Shown here in pieces: positions 28,557 to 36,906 of a stretch of 64,000 nt of DNA. Origin of the DNA: Spirochaetota bacterium (GTDB taxonomy: Bacteria; Spirochaetota; UBA4802; JAFGDQ01). The DNA is taken from assembly GCA_016932015.1 (NCBI GenBank), contig JAFGDQ010000001.1:37753-101752 (forward strand), given 5' to 3'. The notes beneath the pieces are model-generated. The model was not told where the DNA came from, did no database searches, and was given only the letters and a program-made list of their open reading frames with translations. Each line of letters begins with the position of its first letter. Within the stretch, counting starts at the first letter, position 1. Both the position numbers and the translations under genes were made by a program.

Positions 28557-30603
28557 TTCTTTTTTCCTGATTTATGCTCATAATACGTTTTACGACTTCA
28601 CTGCCCGATAATCCCATTCTCCGGGCAGCAGCCATAAATCCGGCATCTGACGAAAGGCATGGATTAGCATTCACTTCAAGCACCCAGGGAGTTCCGTTCT
28701 TGTCCACCCTGAAATCAACACGTCCGTATCCTTTCAGTTTAAATATATCCCAGCATTTACGCGCACAGCTCTCAATAAATCTGAGTAAAACAGAATCGCT
28801 GCTTTCAAAATCATAATTGCGCGGTGTATTGTTGTATTCAAATGATCCGCTGTCCCATTTCGCACGATACCCGACAATTTTGGGTTTCCCTTCAGGATAA
28901 TTATTAAAAACAATCTCCGCTACAGGCATAACTTCCGGGCCGTCAGGTCCTTCCAGAATGGAAACATTAAACTCGCGCCCATTAATAAACTGTTCCGCGA
29001 ATGAATCTGTTTTGTATTTTGCGGCTATTTTTTTCAATTTGCCTGTGTCATCTTTCCCTGTTATCCTTACAATGGAATCTTCATCAATACCAATGGATGC
29101 ATGATCAACGACAGATTTAACAATATAATCACCTTTCGGAATATTAACTCCGTTATCCGCAGGCAATAAAAAGTATGAAGGAGTGGGAATACCTGCGTGC
29201 ATCATCAATCTTTTGGCTACGAGCTTGTTCCCGGTCATTGTCATTGAGTCAGATTTTGAGCCTGTATATTTTATCTTTAATGAATCCAGCAAAGCAGGCA
29301 AAAAAACAGCAAGATTGTCAGAGCCATCAACTGATTCAACAAGATTGAAAACCATCAATGGCTTCAGCCGCATCAGTTTTCTTTTCAAATAGTCGAGATC
29401 CAGAGTTACTGCAATTTTAACCGGCTCATAACCAAGTTCCAAGATGTAAGCTGAAATTTCCTCTGCTTCGATAAGAACATCCTTTTCATCTTCCTCAGCG
29501 TCAGCAGGAACATACTGATGAAGAATTACTATTTTCTCTCTGTCAGTATTTACTGCCGTATAATTCTTTCCTGGAATAAGCTTTTCAGGCAGGGCAATTT
29601 GTTTCACTTTGTCAGGTGCTTTATCAATAAGCCCGCAGCGCCTTAATGCGGAGTTTGCAATGTAGCCGATCAGATCGATATAGGCTACACCTGACTTGCT
29701 GCAGAGAATGGGAAGATCGGAATGATCGGGATGAATTCCGGCAAGAGGATTCACTTCAATAAAATTCGGAATGCCTTTACTGTCGCAGCGGACATCGACC
29801 CTGCCTGCATCAAAGCATCCCAGGCCCCTCCATGCAGCAAGAGCCAGTTCCGCAGACTCATCTGCCGTTTCATCATCAGCAAGATTATATATTACAAAAT
29901 CCTCGCAATTCTCCTTGTTCATATAGGAGTAAACACCGTCTTCCGCATTTTCCTTTAATAAAACCTCTAAAACGCCTATAGCACGGGCATCTTTTCCCGA
30001 CCCTAATATTCCTACAGTGAATTCCCTTCCGGAAAGATATGACTCAATCAGAACAGGCTGTTTATACTTCTCAAGAAGGTCAGAGCACACTTTTGCAAGA
30101 GTTTCCCTGTCTTTTATTACGGAAAGAGCATTGATGCCTTTACCTGTGCCCTCTGCATAAGGTTTTGCGAACAGAGGATACTCCATATGAATATTTTTAA
30201 GATCATTTTCGCTATGCACCAGCTTAAAGTCAGGCGTTGCCAGCCCGAGATCTCTTATTACTCTTTTTGTGAGTTCCTTGTTAAGTGTAAGGGCCAGAAC
30301 GCAGGGATCGGAAAATGTGTACGGAATTCTGTAGGCATCGCAGACAGCAGGGACCTGTGCCTCCCGACCGATTCCGTAAACTCCTTCAGCTATATTGAAG
30401 ATGAAATCCCATCTTTTCCCGGCCGCCAGCTGCTCTACAAGCTGTGTGACAGCGCCAATACGCTCTGTTTCAAAGCCAAGCTGTTTCAGTGTATTGTCAA
30501 TTGCGTCTATTGTTGTTTCTGAATCGAATTCAGCTACATCTTCCTCTTTAAAACCAAGAGCCCTGTAATGATCTCTCAGGTCATAAGTTATACCGGCTAT
30601 CAT
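28525..30603 (-). CDS. Tandem ATP-grasp ligase (two D-Ala-D-Ala-ligase-like units)
   Basis: A 692-residue protein built from two successive ATP-grasp ligase units (~1-325 and ~355-675). Each has its own N-terminal, central and catalytic subdomains. Unit 1 shows FNIAEGVYGIGREAQVPA, the nucleotide-binding LFAKPYAEGTGKG and metal-site residues Glu283/Asn285 in IEVNPLAGIHPDH. Unit 2 shows FNLVESVDGSDN, YIVKSVVDHASIG and Glu643/Asn645 in LEVNANPCLSSDAG. Normal D-Ala-D-Ala ligase has one unit of about 320-360 residues. Both units look competent, so two amide bonds, or one bond with two specialised sites, are possible. It starts 14 bp after kamA, so it is co-transcribed. The substrates are unknown. 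Confidence 0.86.
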   Translation of the reverse strand: MIAGITYDLRDHYRALGFKEEDVAEFDSETTIDAIDNTLKQLGFETERIGAVTQLVEQLAAGKRWDFIFNIAEGVYGIGREAQVPAVCDAYRIPYTFSDPCVLALTLNKELTKRVIRDLGLATPDFKLVHSENDLKNIHMEYPLFAKPYAEGTGKGINALSVIKDRETLAKVCSDLLEKYKQPVLIESYLSGREFTVGILGSGKDARAIGVLEVLLKENAEDGVYSYMNKENCEDFVIYNLADDETADESAELALAAWRGLGCFDAGRVDVRCDSKGIPNFIEVNPLAGIHPDHSDLPILCSKSGVAYIDLIGYIANSALRRCGLIDKAPDKVKQIALPEKLIPGKNYTAVNTDREKIVILHQYVPADAEEDEKDVLIEAEEISAYILELGYEPVKIAVTLDLDYLKRKLMRLKPLMVFNLVESVDGSDNLAVFLPALLDSLKIKYTGSKSDSMTMTGNKLVAKRLMMHAGIPTPSYFLLPADNGVNIPKGDYIVKSVVDHASIGIDEDSIVRITGKDDTGKLKKIAAKYKTDSFAEQFINGREFNVSILEGPDGPEVMPVAEIVFNNYPEGKPKIVGYRAKWDSGSFEYNNTPRNYDFESSDSVLLRFIESCARKCWDIFKLKGYGRVDFRVDKNGTPWVLEVNANPCLSSDAGFMAAARRMGLSGSEVVKRIMSINQEKRNEYVQNQKNI

Positions 30604-30617
30604 ATATTATATCCGCT

Positions 30618-31952
30618 TTATTCAGTACAGGTATCAGGGTAAGTAAACAGCTTATCCTCATAATTCCGGAGCATTACAGTATTGCCTTCAACACCCTGAA
30701 AATACTGCGGCTGCAGCGGTATTTTACCGCCTCCGCCGGGAGCATCAATGACAAAATTCGGTACTGCGAAACCGGTGGTAAATCCCCTTAGGCCCTTTAT
30801 TATCTCAATACCCTTCTCAACCCTGGTACGGAAATGGGATGAACCTGAAATAGGGTCGCATTGATATAAATAATACGGCCTTACCCTGTTTTTGAGAAGC
30901 TGATGATACAAAGAACGCAGAATTTCCACATCATCATTAATCCCTTTAAGAAGAACTGTCTGGCTGCCAAGCGGAATACCGGCATTTGAAAGCTTTCTGC
31001 AGGCAATTTCGACTTCAGGAGTCACTTCGTCAGGATGAGTAAAATGTATATTCATCCAGACAGGGTGATAACGTTTAAGAATTTTAACAAGTTTACTTGT
31101 TATTCTCTGAGGCAATACAACCGGAACTTTTGAGCCTATTCTGATAATCTCAATATGCGATATTTTTCTTAAAGACGACAAAAGCCATTCAAGTGATTCG
31201 TCTGAAAGAGTCAAAGGATCCCCGCCGGAAAGGAGTACGTCTCTTATCTCCGGATGAGATTCAATATAGGCTATTGACATTTCCCAGTTTTTTTTGCTGA
31301 AAGCGGAACATGAAGACCTTCCTACCATACGAGACCTTGTGCAGTATCTGCAGTAGTTAGAACAGAAATCCGTAGTCAGAAAAAGCACTCTGTCCGGATA
31401 TCTGTGTACAAGACCCGGAACAGGGCTGTCATTTTCCTCATCAAGCGGGTCATCGGATTCTCCTTCAGATTTTACCAACTCTGCTCCGGAAGGTATTACT
31501 GTCCGTCTAAGCGGATGTGCTGGATCATCAATATCAAGCAGACTGGCATAATATGGTGTAATGGAAAAAGGAAAAATGTGATGTGCCTTTCTTAACACTG
31601 TCTCTTCATCTTCAGACAGTCTGAGAATTAGTGATAATTCTTCAACATTTGTAATTCTGTTTTGAAGCTGCCATTTCCAGTCATTCCATGTCTCTCTTGA
31701 AATATGAGGATAATGATTTTTTCTGAAGATGGTTGTTTTTGGAGATGATGTTGCTCTGGCAGGGCACTTCTCTTTAAGAATTTCAAAAGAAGTATCCAGT
31801 AACGGAGAGTACGTTAATTCTGATGTTTCTGCAAAAGCAGACAGCGATGGAGGTTCATCTGAATCTGAATATTCTTCACATAAGTTTGCTTTTGCGGTTT
31901 CGTGAGAAAATTCATTACTCCTTTCTGCAATTAAAATTTTTTGATCCTGCAT
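30618..31952 (-). CDS. KamA-family radical SAM aminomutase, probable lysine 2,3-aminomutase
   Basis: A 444-residue PLP- and SAM-dependent enzyme expected to turn L-lysine into L-beta-lysine. The cluster ligands are Cys197, Cys201 and Cys204 (CSNYCRYC). Lys410 in DAPGGGGK is the PLP Schiff-base position. Asp366 in CDPISGSSHFRT and Asp403 align by spacing with Asp293 and Asp330 of the Clostridium enzyme, which grip the lysine epsilon-ammonium; as I recall, glutamate aminomutases replace them. An acidic N-terminal extension of about 60 residues precedes the usual region. EpmB, which modifies lysine for elongation factor P, is an alternative but is shorter and usually sits with efp or epmA. It is the first gene of a five-gene operon. 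Confidence 0.86.
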   Translation of the reverse strand: MQDQKILIAERSNEFSHETAKANLCEEYSDSDEPPSLSAFAETSELTYSPLLDTSFEILKEKCPARATSSPKTTIFRKNHYPHISRETWNDWKWQLQNRITNVEELSLILRLSEDEETVLRKAHHIFPFSITPYYASLLDIDDPAHPLRRTVIPSGAELVKSEGESDDPLDEENDSPVPGLVHRYPDRVLFLTTDFCSNYCRYCTRSRMVGRSSCSAFSKKNWEMSIAYIESHPEIRDVLLSGGDPLTLSDESLEWLLSSLRKISHIEIIRIGSKVPVVLPQRITSKLVKILKRYHPVWMNIHFTHPDEVTPEVEIACRKLSNAGIPLGSQTVLLKGINDDVEILRSLYHQLLKNRVRPYYLYQCDPISGSSHFRTRVEKGIEIIKGLRGFTTGFAVPNFVIDAPGGGGKIPLQPQYFQGVEGNTVMLRNYEDKLFTYPDTCTE

Positions 31953-31986
31953 GGGCTATATACCTCAATGTCAAATATAAAAGCCT

Positions 31987-32016
31987 TTTATAAAGGCCTG
32001 AAAAATCGATCGTCAA
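31987..32016 (-). promoter_or_regulatory. Predicted promoter and dyads upstream of the kamA operon
   Basis: On the - strand, TTGACG (32016-32011) and TATAAA (31992-31987) have an 18-bp spacer. A palindrome GCCTTT-TAT-AAAGGC (31983-31997) covers the -10, and two ATCGAT sites (32005-32010 and 32018-32023) flank the -35. A repressor operator is possible. Confidence 0.42.
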
Positions 32017-32221
32017 AATCGATGGATTACAATAATAAAAAATACTATTTGTCAATAATAATAACATAATTTTTCAGAGAAAGATTAATTTTTTTTAAAT
32101 ATTTAAATTTTTTTTATTTCTGAAATTATAATGAGACATAATACAGATATTAATTATTTGAATATTTTTTCAGATAAGACCAAAAAATTCTGAAAGTTAA
32201 TTTTAAAGATAGAAGGATATA

Positions 32222-32821
32222 TTAAATCTTCATACCTGAAAACCCGAGAAAAGCGAGTGCAAGAAGTCCTGCAATAATGAAAGAAAGAGGAAAGCCCTTA
32301 AGGTTTGGCGGGATATCGGCCAGTTCCAGCCTTTCACGGATTCCAGCCATCAGTACCAGAGCAATTGTAAAGCCTACACCTGCACCGAATCCCTGTACAA
32401 GTGTCTTTAAAAGTCCTAAATCAGCAGTAACAAAGCCTGAATCAATATTCAGTACAGCAACACCCAGTACAGCGCAGTTTGTGGTAATCAGAGGCAGAAA
32501 TATTCCAAGAGACTGATAAAGGTCAGGTGAAAATTTCTCGATAACCATTTCAACAAGCTGAACAAGTGAAGCAATAATAATAATAAAGGAGATAGTCCTC
32601 AAATAGGTAATATCAAGAGGGAAAAGAACATATTTATAAATAACATATGTGAAAAAAGACGCCATGGTCATAACGAATATTACGGCAAACCCCATACCTG
32701 TTGCTGTTTCAAGCTTTTGTGAAACGCCGAGAAACGGACAAAGCCCGAGGATACGGGACAATACATAATTATTAATAAATATTGTACTGATTAATATCGT
32801 GAATAGTATCTTAATTTCCAT
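32222..32821 (-). CDS. rnfA: RNF complex subunit RnfA
   Basis: A 199-residue inner-membrane subunit with six helices, homologous to NqrE. The start at 32821 gives MEIKILFTILISTIF, the family N-terminus, with AAGGA about 10 nt upstream; a longer frame from 32854 would add an unlikely charged leader. NNYVLSRILGLCPFLGVS contains the cysteine that with RnfE binds the membrane [2Fe-2S] centre, and a second such motif is TTNCAVLGVA. It overlaps the rnfE stop by 11 bp. It is the last gene of the operon. The usual next gene, rnfB, is absent, because the next 269 bp are non-coding. Confidence 0.93.
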   Translation of the reverse strand: MEIKILFTILISTIFINNYVLSRILGLCPFLGVSQKLETATGMGFAVIFVMTMASFFTYVIYKYVLFPLDITYLRTISFIIIIASLVQLVEMVIEKFSPDLYQSLGIFLPLITTNCAVLGVAVLNIDSGFVTADLGLLKTLVQGFGAGVGFTIALVLMAGIRERLELADIPPNLKGFPLSFIIAGLLALAFLGFSGMKI

Positions 32822-33419
32822 TGGCTTTATCCTTTTTTCTGGACTTGATTGCATTCATGGCCCAGAGCATCAGCCCCAGAGTAAAAAAAGCGCCCGGAGC
32901 TAAAATCATGGCTAGAGCGGGTTTCATGCCCGGTATAAGAGTATATCCGAAAAGCTTGTTGGCTCCCAGAGTTTCCCGGAAAAAAGCAAGAACAGTAAGA
33001 GTAAGCCCGAATCCCAGGCCCATGCCTATTGCATCCAGAATAGAACGAAAAACAGTATTCTTTGAAGCGAATTCCTCAGCCCGGCCGAGTATTATACAGT
33101 TTACGACTATAAGCGGTATAAAAATACCGAGAGATTTATATACTTCAGGCTGAAATCCTTTAAGTGTCAACTCAACAATAGTAACAAAACTAGCAATTAT
33201 AGTTATAAAAATCGCAATTCTTATATGTGAAGGAACGAAATTCTTAATCAGTGAAACAAGTATATTTGACCCTATAAGTACAAAAGAAGTGGCCAGGGTC
33301 ATCCATAATGCGTTTGAAACGGAAGTGGTAACCGCAAGTGTGGGGCAGAGTCCTATACCTAATACCAGAATAGGATTCTTTTCCCAGATTCCTTTTGTTA
33401 CATCATTGAGACGGTTCAT
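32811..33419 (-). CDS. rnfE: RNF complex subunit RnfE
   Basis: A 202-residue inner-membrane subunit with six helices, paralogous to RnfA. The N-terminus WEKNPILVLGIGLCPTLAVT and the later IPLIVVNCIILGRAEEFAS carry the two cysteine motifs expected to share the intramembrane iron-sulfur centre with RnfA. The gene overlaps rnfG by 4 bp and rnfA by 11 bp, which points to coupled translation. The complex couples electron flow between ferredoxin and NAD+ to Na+ or H+ transport. Confidence 0.94.
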   Translation of the reverse strand: MNRLNDVTKGIWEKNPILVLGIGLCPTLAVTTSVSNALWMTLATSFVLIGSNILVSLIKNFVPSHIRIAIFITIIASFVTIVELTLKGFQPEVYKSLGIFIPLIVVNCIILGRAEEFASKNTVFRSILDAIGMGLGFGLTLTVLAFFRETLGANKLFGYTLIPGMKPALAMILAPGAFFTLGLMLWAMNAIKSRKKDKANGN

Positions 33420-34105
33420 TCCGGAACCTCCGCAGTAGTTTTTTCTTCCTGTATGATTTTGTTTAATTTCTTTATTCCGGCCTCTATACTGTCTTTTACA
33501 GTCCGTGAAGTAATGGTTGCTCCGGTTATTGCCGATATCGCATTCTTTTCAGTCAGCTCCTGTTTCATACTTTCATTCCAGTCGCCCTTTTTCAGTATTT
33601 CAATGGGCTTGCCTGAGTCCAGCCCTTCAAACTGTTCCTGAAACCAGGCTTTTATTTTCCGCTCTGTTTTATCGGAACTGCCGAACAGCGCTCCGAAAAA
33701 TGTGCCTGTGCTTGATATTTCAACTGAACGCGCGCCCAGACCCGGAGTCTCACTTTGCTGCAGTATTGATATACCGAGAATCCGGCCGCTGTTATCTATT
33801 CCCACCATTGTTTTGACAGTGCCGCTGTAGCCGGGCTTTTCTGTAATAAAAGCATACCCGTTAACAATATTTTCGTCTTCAGCCTTTTCAGCAATCCAGT
33901 ACTGAAAATCAGAATCATCTGCAGGTGCAGTTTTAATTTCCTTAATTGAATAACCGGGCAGGACAGCTTTTAAGGCAGCTTTCTGTTTTTCCTTCTCCTG
34001 TTTAAGTATTTCCGGCTGCGTAATATTATTAATATGCGACAGCGCAAATGACGCGATAAATGCGACCATTGCCATGATCAATGTTGATTTTAAAATACCA
34101 GACAT
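33416..34105 (-). CDS. rnfG: RNF complex subunit RnfG (covalent FMN)
   Basis: A 229-residue subunit with one N-terminal membrane anchor (~6-24) and a periplasmic flavin domain. The covalent FMN site is TGATITS with Thr197, the threonine modified by ApbE. GYSGTVKTMVGID and ETPGLGARS are further family motifs. A repeated charged segment follows the anchor. It overlaps rnfE by 4 bp. apbE lies elsewhere in this window (1962-2987). Confidence 0.94.
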   Translation of the reverse strand: MSGILKSTLIMAMVAFIASFALSHINNITQPEILKQEKEKQKAALKAVLPGYSIKEIKTAPADDSDFQYWIAEKAEDENIVNGYAFITEKPGYSGTVKTMVGIDNSGRILGISILQQSETPGLGARSVEISSTGTFFGALFGSSDKTERKIKAWFQEQFEGLDSGKPIEILKKGDWNESMKQELTEKNAISAITGATITSRTVKDSIEAGIKKLNKIIQEEKTTAEVPE

Positions 34106-34181
34106 TTAAGCCTCATTTTAATAAATTTTATTCAAAAGCTTTTATAATAGTAAACTTACGTTGTTATATTATAAAAACATC

Positions 34182-35258
34182 CTATGTACCAAATACTTTA
34201 GGTTTCGTATATTTATCAATCAGCGGAACTGTTGCATTCATAAGCAGTATTGAATATGATACACCCTCAGGATAACCGCCCCACAGGCGGATAACAGAAG
34301 TTATAATACCGCATCCTACTCCGAATATTATCATTCCTTTTGCTGTTACAGGCGTAGTCACCATATCTGTTGCCATAAAGAAAGCCCCCAGAAACAGTCC
34401 GGCGGAAAAGAGATGAAATAAAACAGCTCTTAAAGGATATTCAAAACCTGTTGCAGAATAATATAAAAACATGATAACAGCTACTGTGCCTATGAAAGCG
34501 GCAGGTGTATGCCATGTTATTATCCTTTTATACAAAAGGAATATTCCGCCCAGCAGCAACAAAACTGCGGAAGTTTCTCCCAGGCACCCGCCGATATTCC
34601 CCTGAAACAGAGAGCGTATCATATCAGCGGAAAACAGCAAATCATAAACTTTATCGGCGGACGCAGCAACTCCGTTACGGGATAAGATGTCAGGAATTTC
34701 TTTTAAAGCTGAAAGAGGTGTAGCCTGTGTAATCGCATCGTATAATTTTACAGGAAGGCCGGTTTTATTAGTGAGCCCGGAGGCAAGAACGTTTTTCGTA
34801 GTAAAATGAGACCATTTAGTAGTCATTTCCACAGGCCATGACGCAATCATAAAAGCTCTTGCGGCAAGAGCTGGATTAAAAATATTAAAGCCCAGTCCTC
34901 CGAAAAGCTGTTTTACAATTATAATTGCAAAGAATGCCCCTATGCCTGCCATCCACAAAGGAGCCTCTGGAGGAACATTCATTGCAATTAGAAGACCTGT
35001 AATGACTGCCGAACCATCGGAATACGTAAGCGGTTTCTTCATTAAAAGCTGGTAAAAAGTTTCAGCAGTAAGAGCGCAGATAACGGAAACAAGAAGTAAA
35101 AAGAAAGCACTTAGACCGAACAGATAAACGGCATAAATATTGGACGGCAAAAGGGCCAGGATTACAAACCACATTACCTTCTTAATTGATTGATTGTCTT
35201 TTATATGCGGCGGATTTGATAAAATACGATTTGATAAAAATTTTTTTTCATCTGCCAT
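34182..35258 (-). CDS. rnfD: RNF complex subunit RnfD (covalent FMN)
   Basis: A 358-residue membrane subunit of NqrB type with about nine or ten helices. The FMN-attachment motif DAITQATPL places the flavin on Thr180. KQLFGGLGFNIFNPALAARAF and PEGVSYSILLMNATVPLID are diagnostic. It is encoded between rnfC (26-bp gap) and rnfG (76-bp gap). It forms the ion-translocating core with RnfA and RnfE. Confidence 0.95.
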   Translation of the reverse strand: MADEKKFLSNRILSNPPHIKDNQSIKKVMWFVILALLPSNIYAVYLFGLSAFFLLLVSVICALTAETFYQLLMKKPLTYSDGSAVITGLLIAMNVPPEAPLWMAGIGAFFAIIIVKQLFGGLGFNIFNPALAARAFMIASWPVEMTTKWSHFTTKNVLASGLTNKTGLPVKLYDAITQATPLSALKEIPDILSRNGVAASADKVYDLLFSADMIRSLFQGNIGGCLGETSAVLLLLGGIFLLYKRIITWHTPAAFIGTVAVIMFLYYSATGFEYPLRAVLFHLFSAGLFLGAFFMATDMVTTPVTAKGMIIFGVGCGIITSVIRLWGGYPEGVSYSILLMNATVPLIDKYTKPKVFGT

Positions 35259-35284
35259 GGATAATTTTTCTCAAAAGTCTATTT

Positions 35285-36622
35285 TTAAGCGGATTTTCTT
35301 TTCCGCAGTTTTTCCTGGGCTGTTTTGATAAAATGGCTTAAAGGCCTGCGGGAAGGACACACAAATGAACATGCGCTGCACATAATACAGTCAAACGGGT
35401 TCAATAATTCCACGATATCATATCTTTCTGTCTCAACTGCTGTTCCGAGATCGCATGGAAGCAGATTCGTGGGACAGGCTGCCACACATCTGCCGCATCT
35501 TATACACGGGCCGTATTTTTCTACCGGAATTTCATCATCTGAGAGAAAAATTATCCCTGAAGTGCCTTTAATAACAGGGACTTCATCGCTGAAAAGAGTA
35601 ATCCCGCACATGGGCCCCCCCATAATGATTTTTGCGGGATCTTCACTGAGTCCTCCGCATTCTTCAATTATATCCGAGATTCTTGTGCCAATCTTAACTT
35701 TATAATTTCCGGGCCTGTTAACTATTTTTCCTGTTACAGTAAGAAAACGCTCAAATAACGGCTTGCCAAATACTACTGCCTCCCTGACAGCAAAGACTGT
35801 ACCTACATTCTGTACAACAACTCCGATCTCCATAGGAAGACCGCCTGACGGGACTTCTCTTTTAAGAATACTGTAAATAAGCTGTTTCTCTGCACCCTGC
35901 GGATATTTTGTTTTCAGGATTACAACTGTAATTTTATCCGTTAATCCCTTATCTTCAATTGATTTCCTTAAATTACCGGCTGCGTAAGGTTTATTTTTCT
36001 CAATACCGATATATGCTCTATCAATATTCAGAACCTTCAATAATATTCTGATACCTTCAATAATATCTTCAGCAAAAGTTTTCATAAGCATATCGTCAAC
36101 CGTCAGATAAGGCTCGCACTCAGCACCATTAATTATTAAAGTATCTATTTTCTTGTCTTTTGGAGGTGATAATTTAACTGAAGTGGGAAACGCGGCTCCG
36201 CCCATACCGACTATTCCGGCATCGCTTATGCTTTGAAGCAGAGCCTCCCTGTCAAGGCAGTCCCATAATATTTTTTCCTGGGTTTTCCCTGATGAAGAGA
36301 ATGCCCCATTGGCTTCGATTACAATGCATTTGCCTTTTTTGGAATATACCGTCGGATACTCGGCGATTTCAATGACTTTACCCGGCACTGATGAATGCAC
36401 ATTGGCACTGATGAAGCCGTCCGCCTTTGCAATTAACTGGCCTTCCTCAACAATATCGCCGATTTCAACAACCGGGATTGCCGGCTTACCAATGTGCTGT
36501 TGTAAAGGAATATACGAAACCTGGGGGATTGACAGGTTTGAAAATTCCTTGGTACCGGTAATCTCTTTATTCTCAGAAGGATGTATTCCTCCCTTAAAAG
36601 TGTTAAAAGCCTTCCGGAACAA
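35285..36622 (-). CDS. rnfC: RNF complex subunit RnfC (NADH-binding, two [4Fe-4S])
   Basis: A 445-residue peripheral subunit. The N-terminus FKGGIHPSENKEITG and the NQO1-like NAD/FMN region with GMGGAAFPTSVKL and LIINGAECEPYL are typical. Near the C-terminus two ferredoxin motifs appear, CIRCGRCVAACP and CIMCSACSFVCP, which identify RNF rather than the related Na+-NQR. The start is a TTG at 36622 with AAGGA 7 nt upstream. Forms with a long repeat-rich C-terminal tail exist; this one is the short type. It begins 11 bp after the small cysteine-rich gene. Confidence 0.95.
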   Translation of the reverse strand: MFRKAFNTFKGGIHPSENKEITGTKEFSNLSIPQVSYIPLQQHIGKPAIPVVEIGDIVEEGQLIAKADGFISANVHSSVPGKVIEIAEYPTVYSKKGKCIVIEANGAFSSSGKTQEKILWDCLDREALLQSISDAGIVGMGGAAFPTSVKLSPPKDKKIDTLIINGAECEPYLTVDDMLMKTFAEDIIEGIRILLKVLNIDRAYIGIEKNKPYAAGNLRKSIEDKGLTDKITVVILKTKYPQGAEKQLIYSILKREVPSGGLPMEIGVVVQNVGTVFAVREAVVFGKPLFERFLTVTGKIVNRPGNYKVKIGTRISDIIEECGGLSEDPAKIIMGGPMCGITLFSDEVPVIKGTSGIIFLSDDEIPVEKYGPCIRCGRCVAACPTNLLPCDLGTAVETERYDIVELLNPFDCIMCSACSFVCPSRRPLSHFIKTAQEKLRKRKSA

Positions 36623-36633
36623 TTGTTTTTCCT

Positions 36634-36906
36634 TTATCCTTTTGTTGAGTAGATCTCATCCTTGATTGGCAATTCTTTTCTGAGGTTTTTAATATATGGA
36701 AAAAGTTCACCGTTTTCTTCATAATATTCACACTCATCCATAATTCTTCTCGCGACTGTGAAATATTTATAAAACTTTTCTTCTCCTGATCTTTTTACCC
36801 ACTGTTTTTTTGTGCATTTAACTCTTAAAACATATCTTTCAGGTTCGGATTCGTATTGTCTGATCAGAATGCAATTAGCGCAATTCGCGCAGAATATTTT
36901 TTCCAT
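36634..36906 (-). CDS. Small cysteine-rich protein at the head of the RNF operon
   Basis: A 90-residue cytosolic protein with no membrane segment. Cysteines sit at 6, 9, 12, 31 and 59. The opening CANCANC pattern plus Cys31 could hold zinc or an iron-sulfur cluster. The rest is charged and rich in Lys, Glu and Tyr. A GAGGAG sequence lies upstream, a little far from the ATG. It lies 11 bp before rnfC, so it is co-transcribed as the first gene. I do not recognise the family. RNF assembly, electron delivery in place of RnfB, or regulation are only possibilities. Confidence 0.72.
   Translation of the reverse strand: MEKIFCANCANCILIRQYESEPERYVLRVKCTKKQWVKRSGEEKFYKYFTVARRIMDECEYYEENGELFPYIKNLRKELPIKDEIYSTKG

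Noticed and set aside
32822..32854. Longer RnfA start at 32854
   Set aside because: It adds a charged 11-residue leader not found in RnfA; the start at 32821 has the expected N-terminus and a ribosome binding site.
36634..36906. Small Cys-rich protein as a truncated RnfB
   Set aside because: It lacks RnfB's N-terminal membrane helix and ferredoxin CxxCxxCxxxCP motifs; its cysteine pattern differs.
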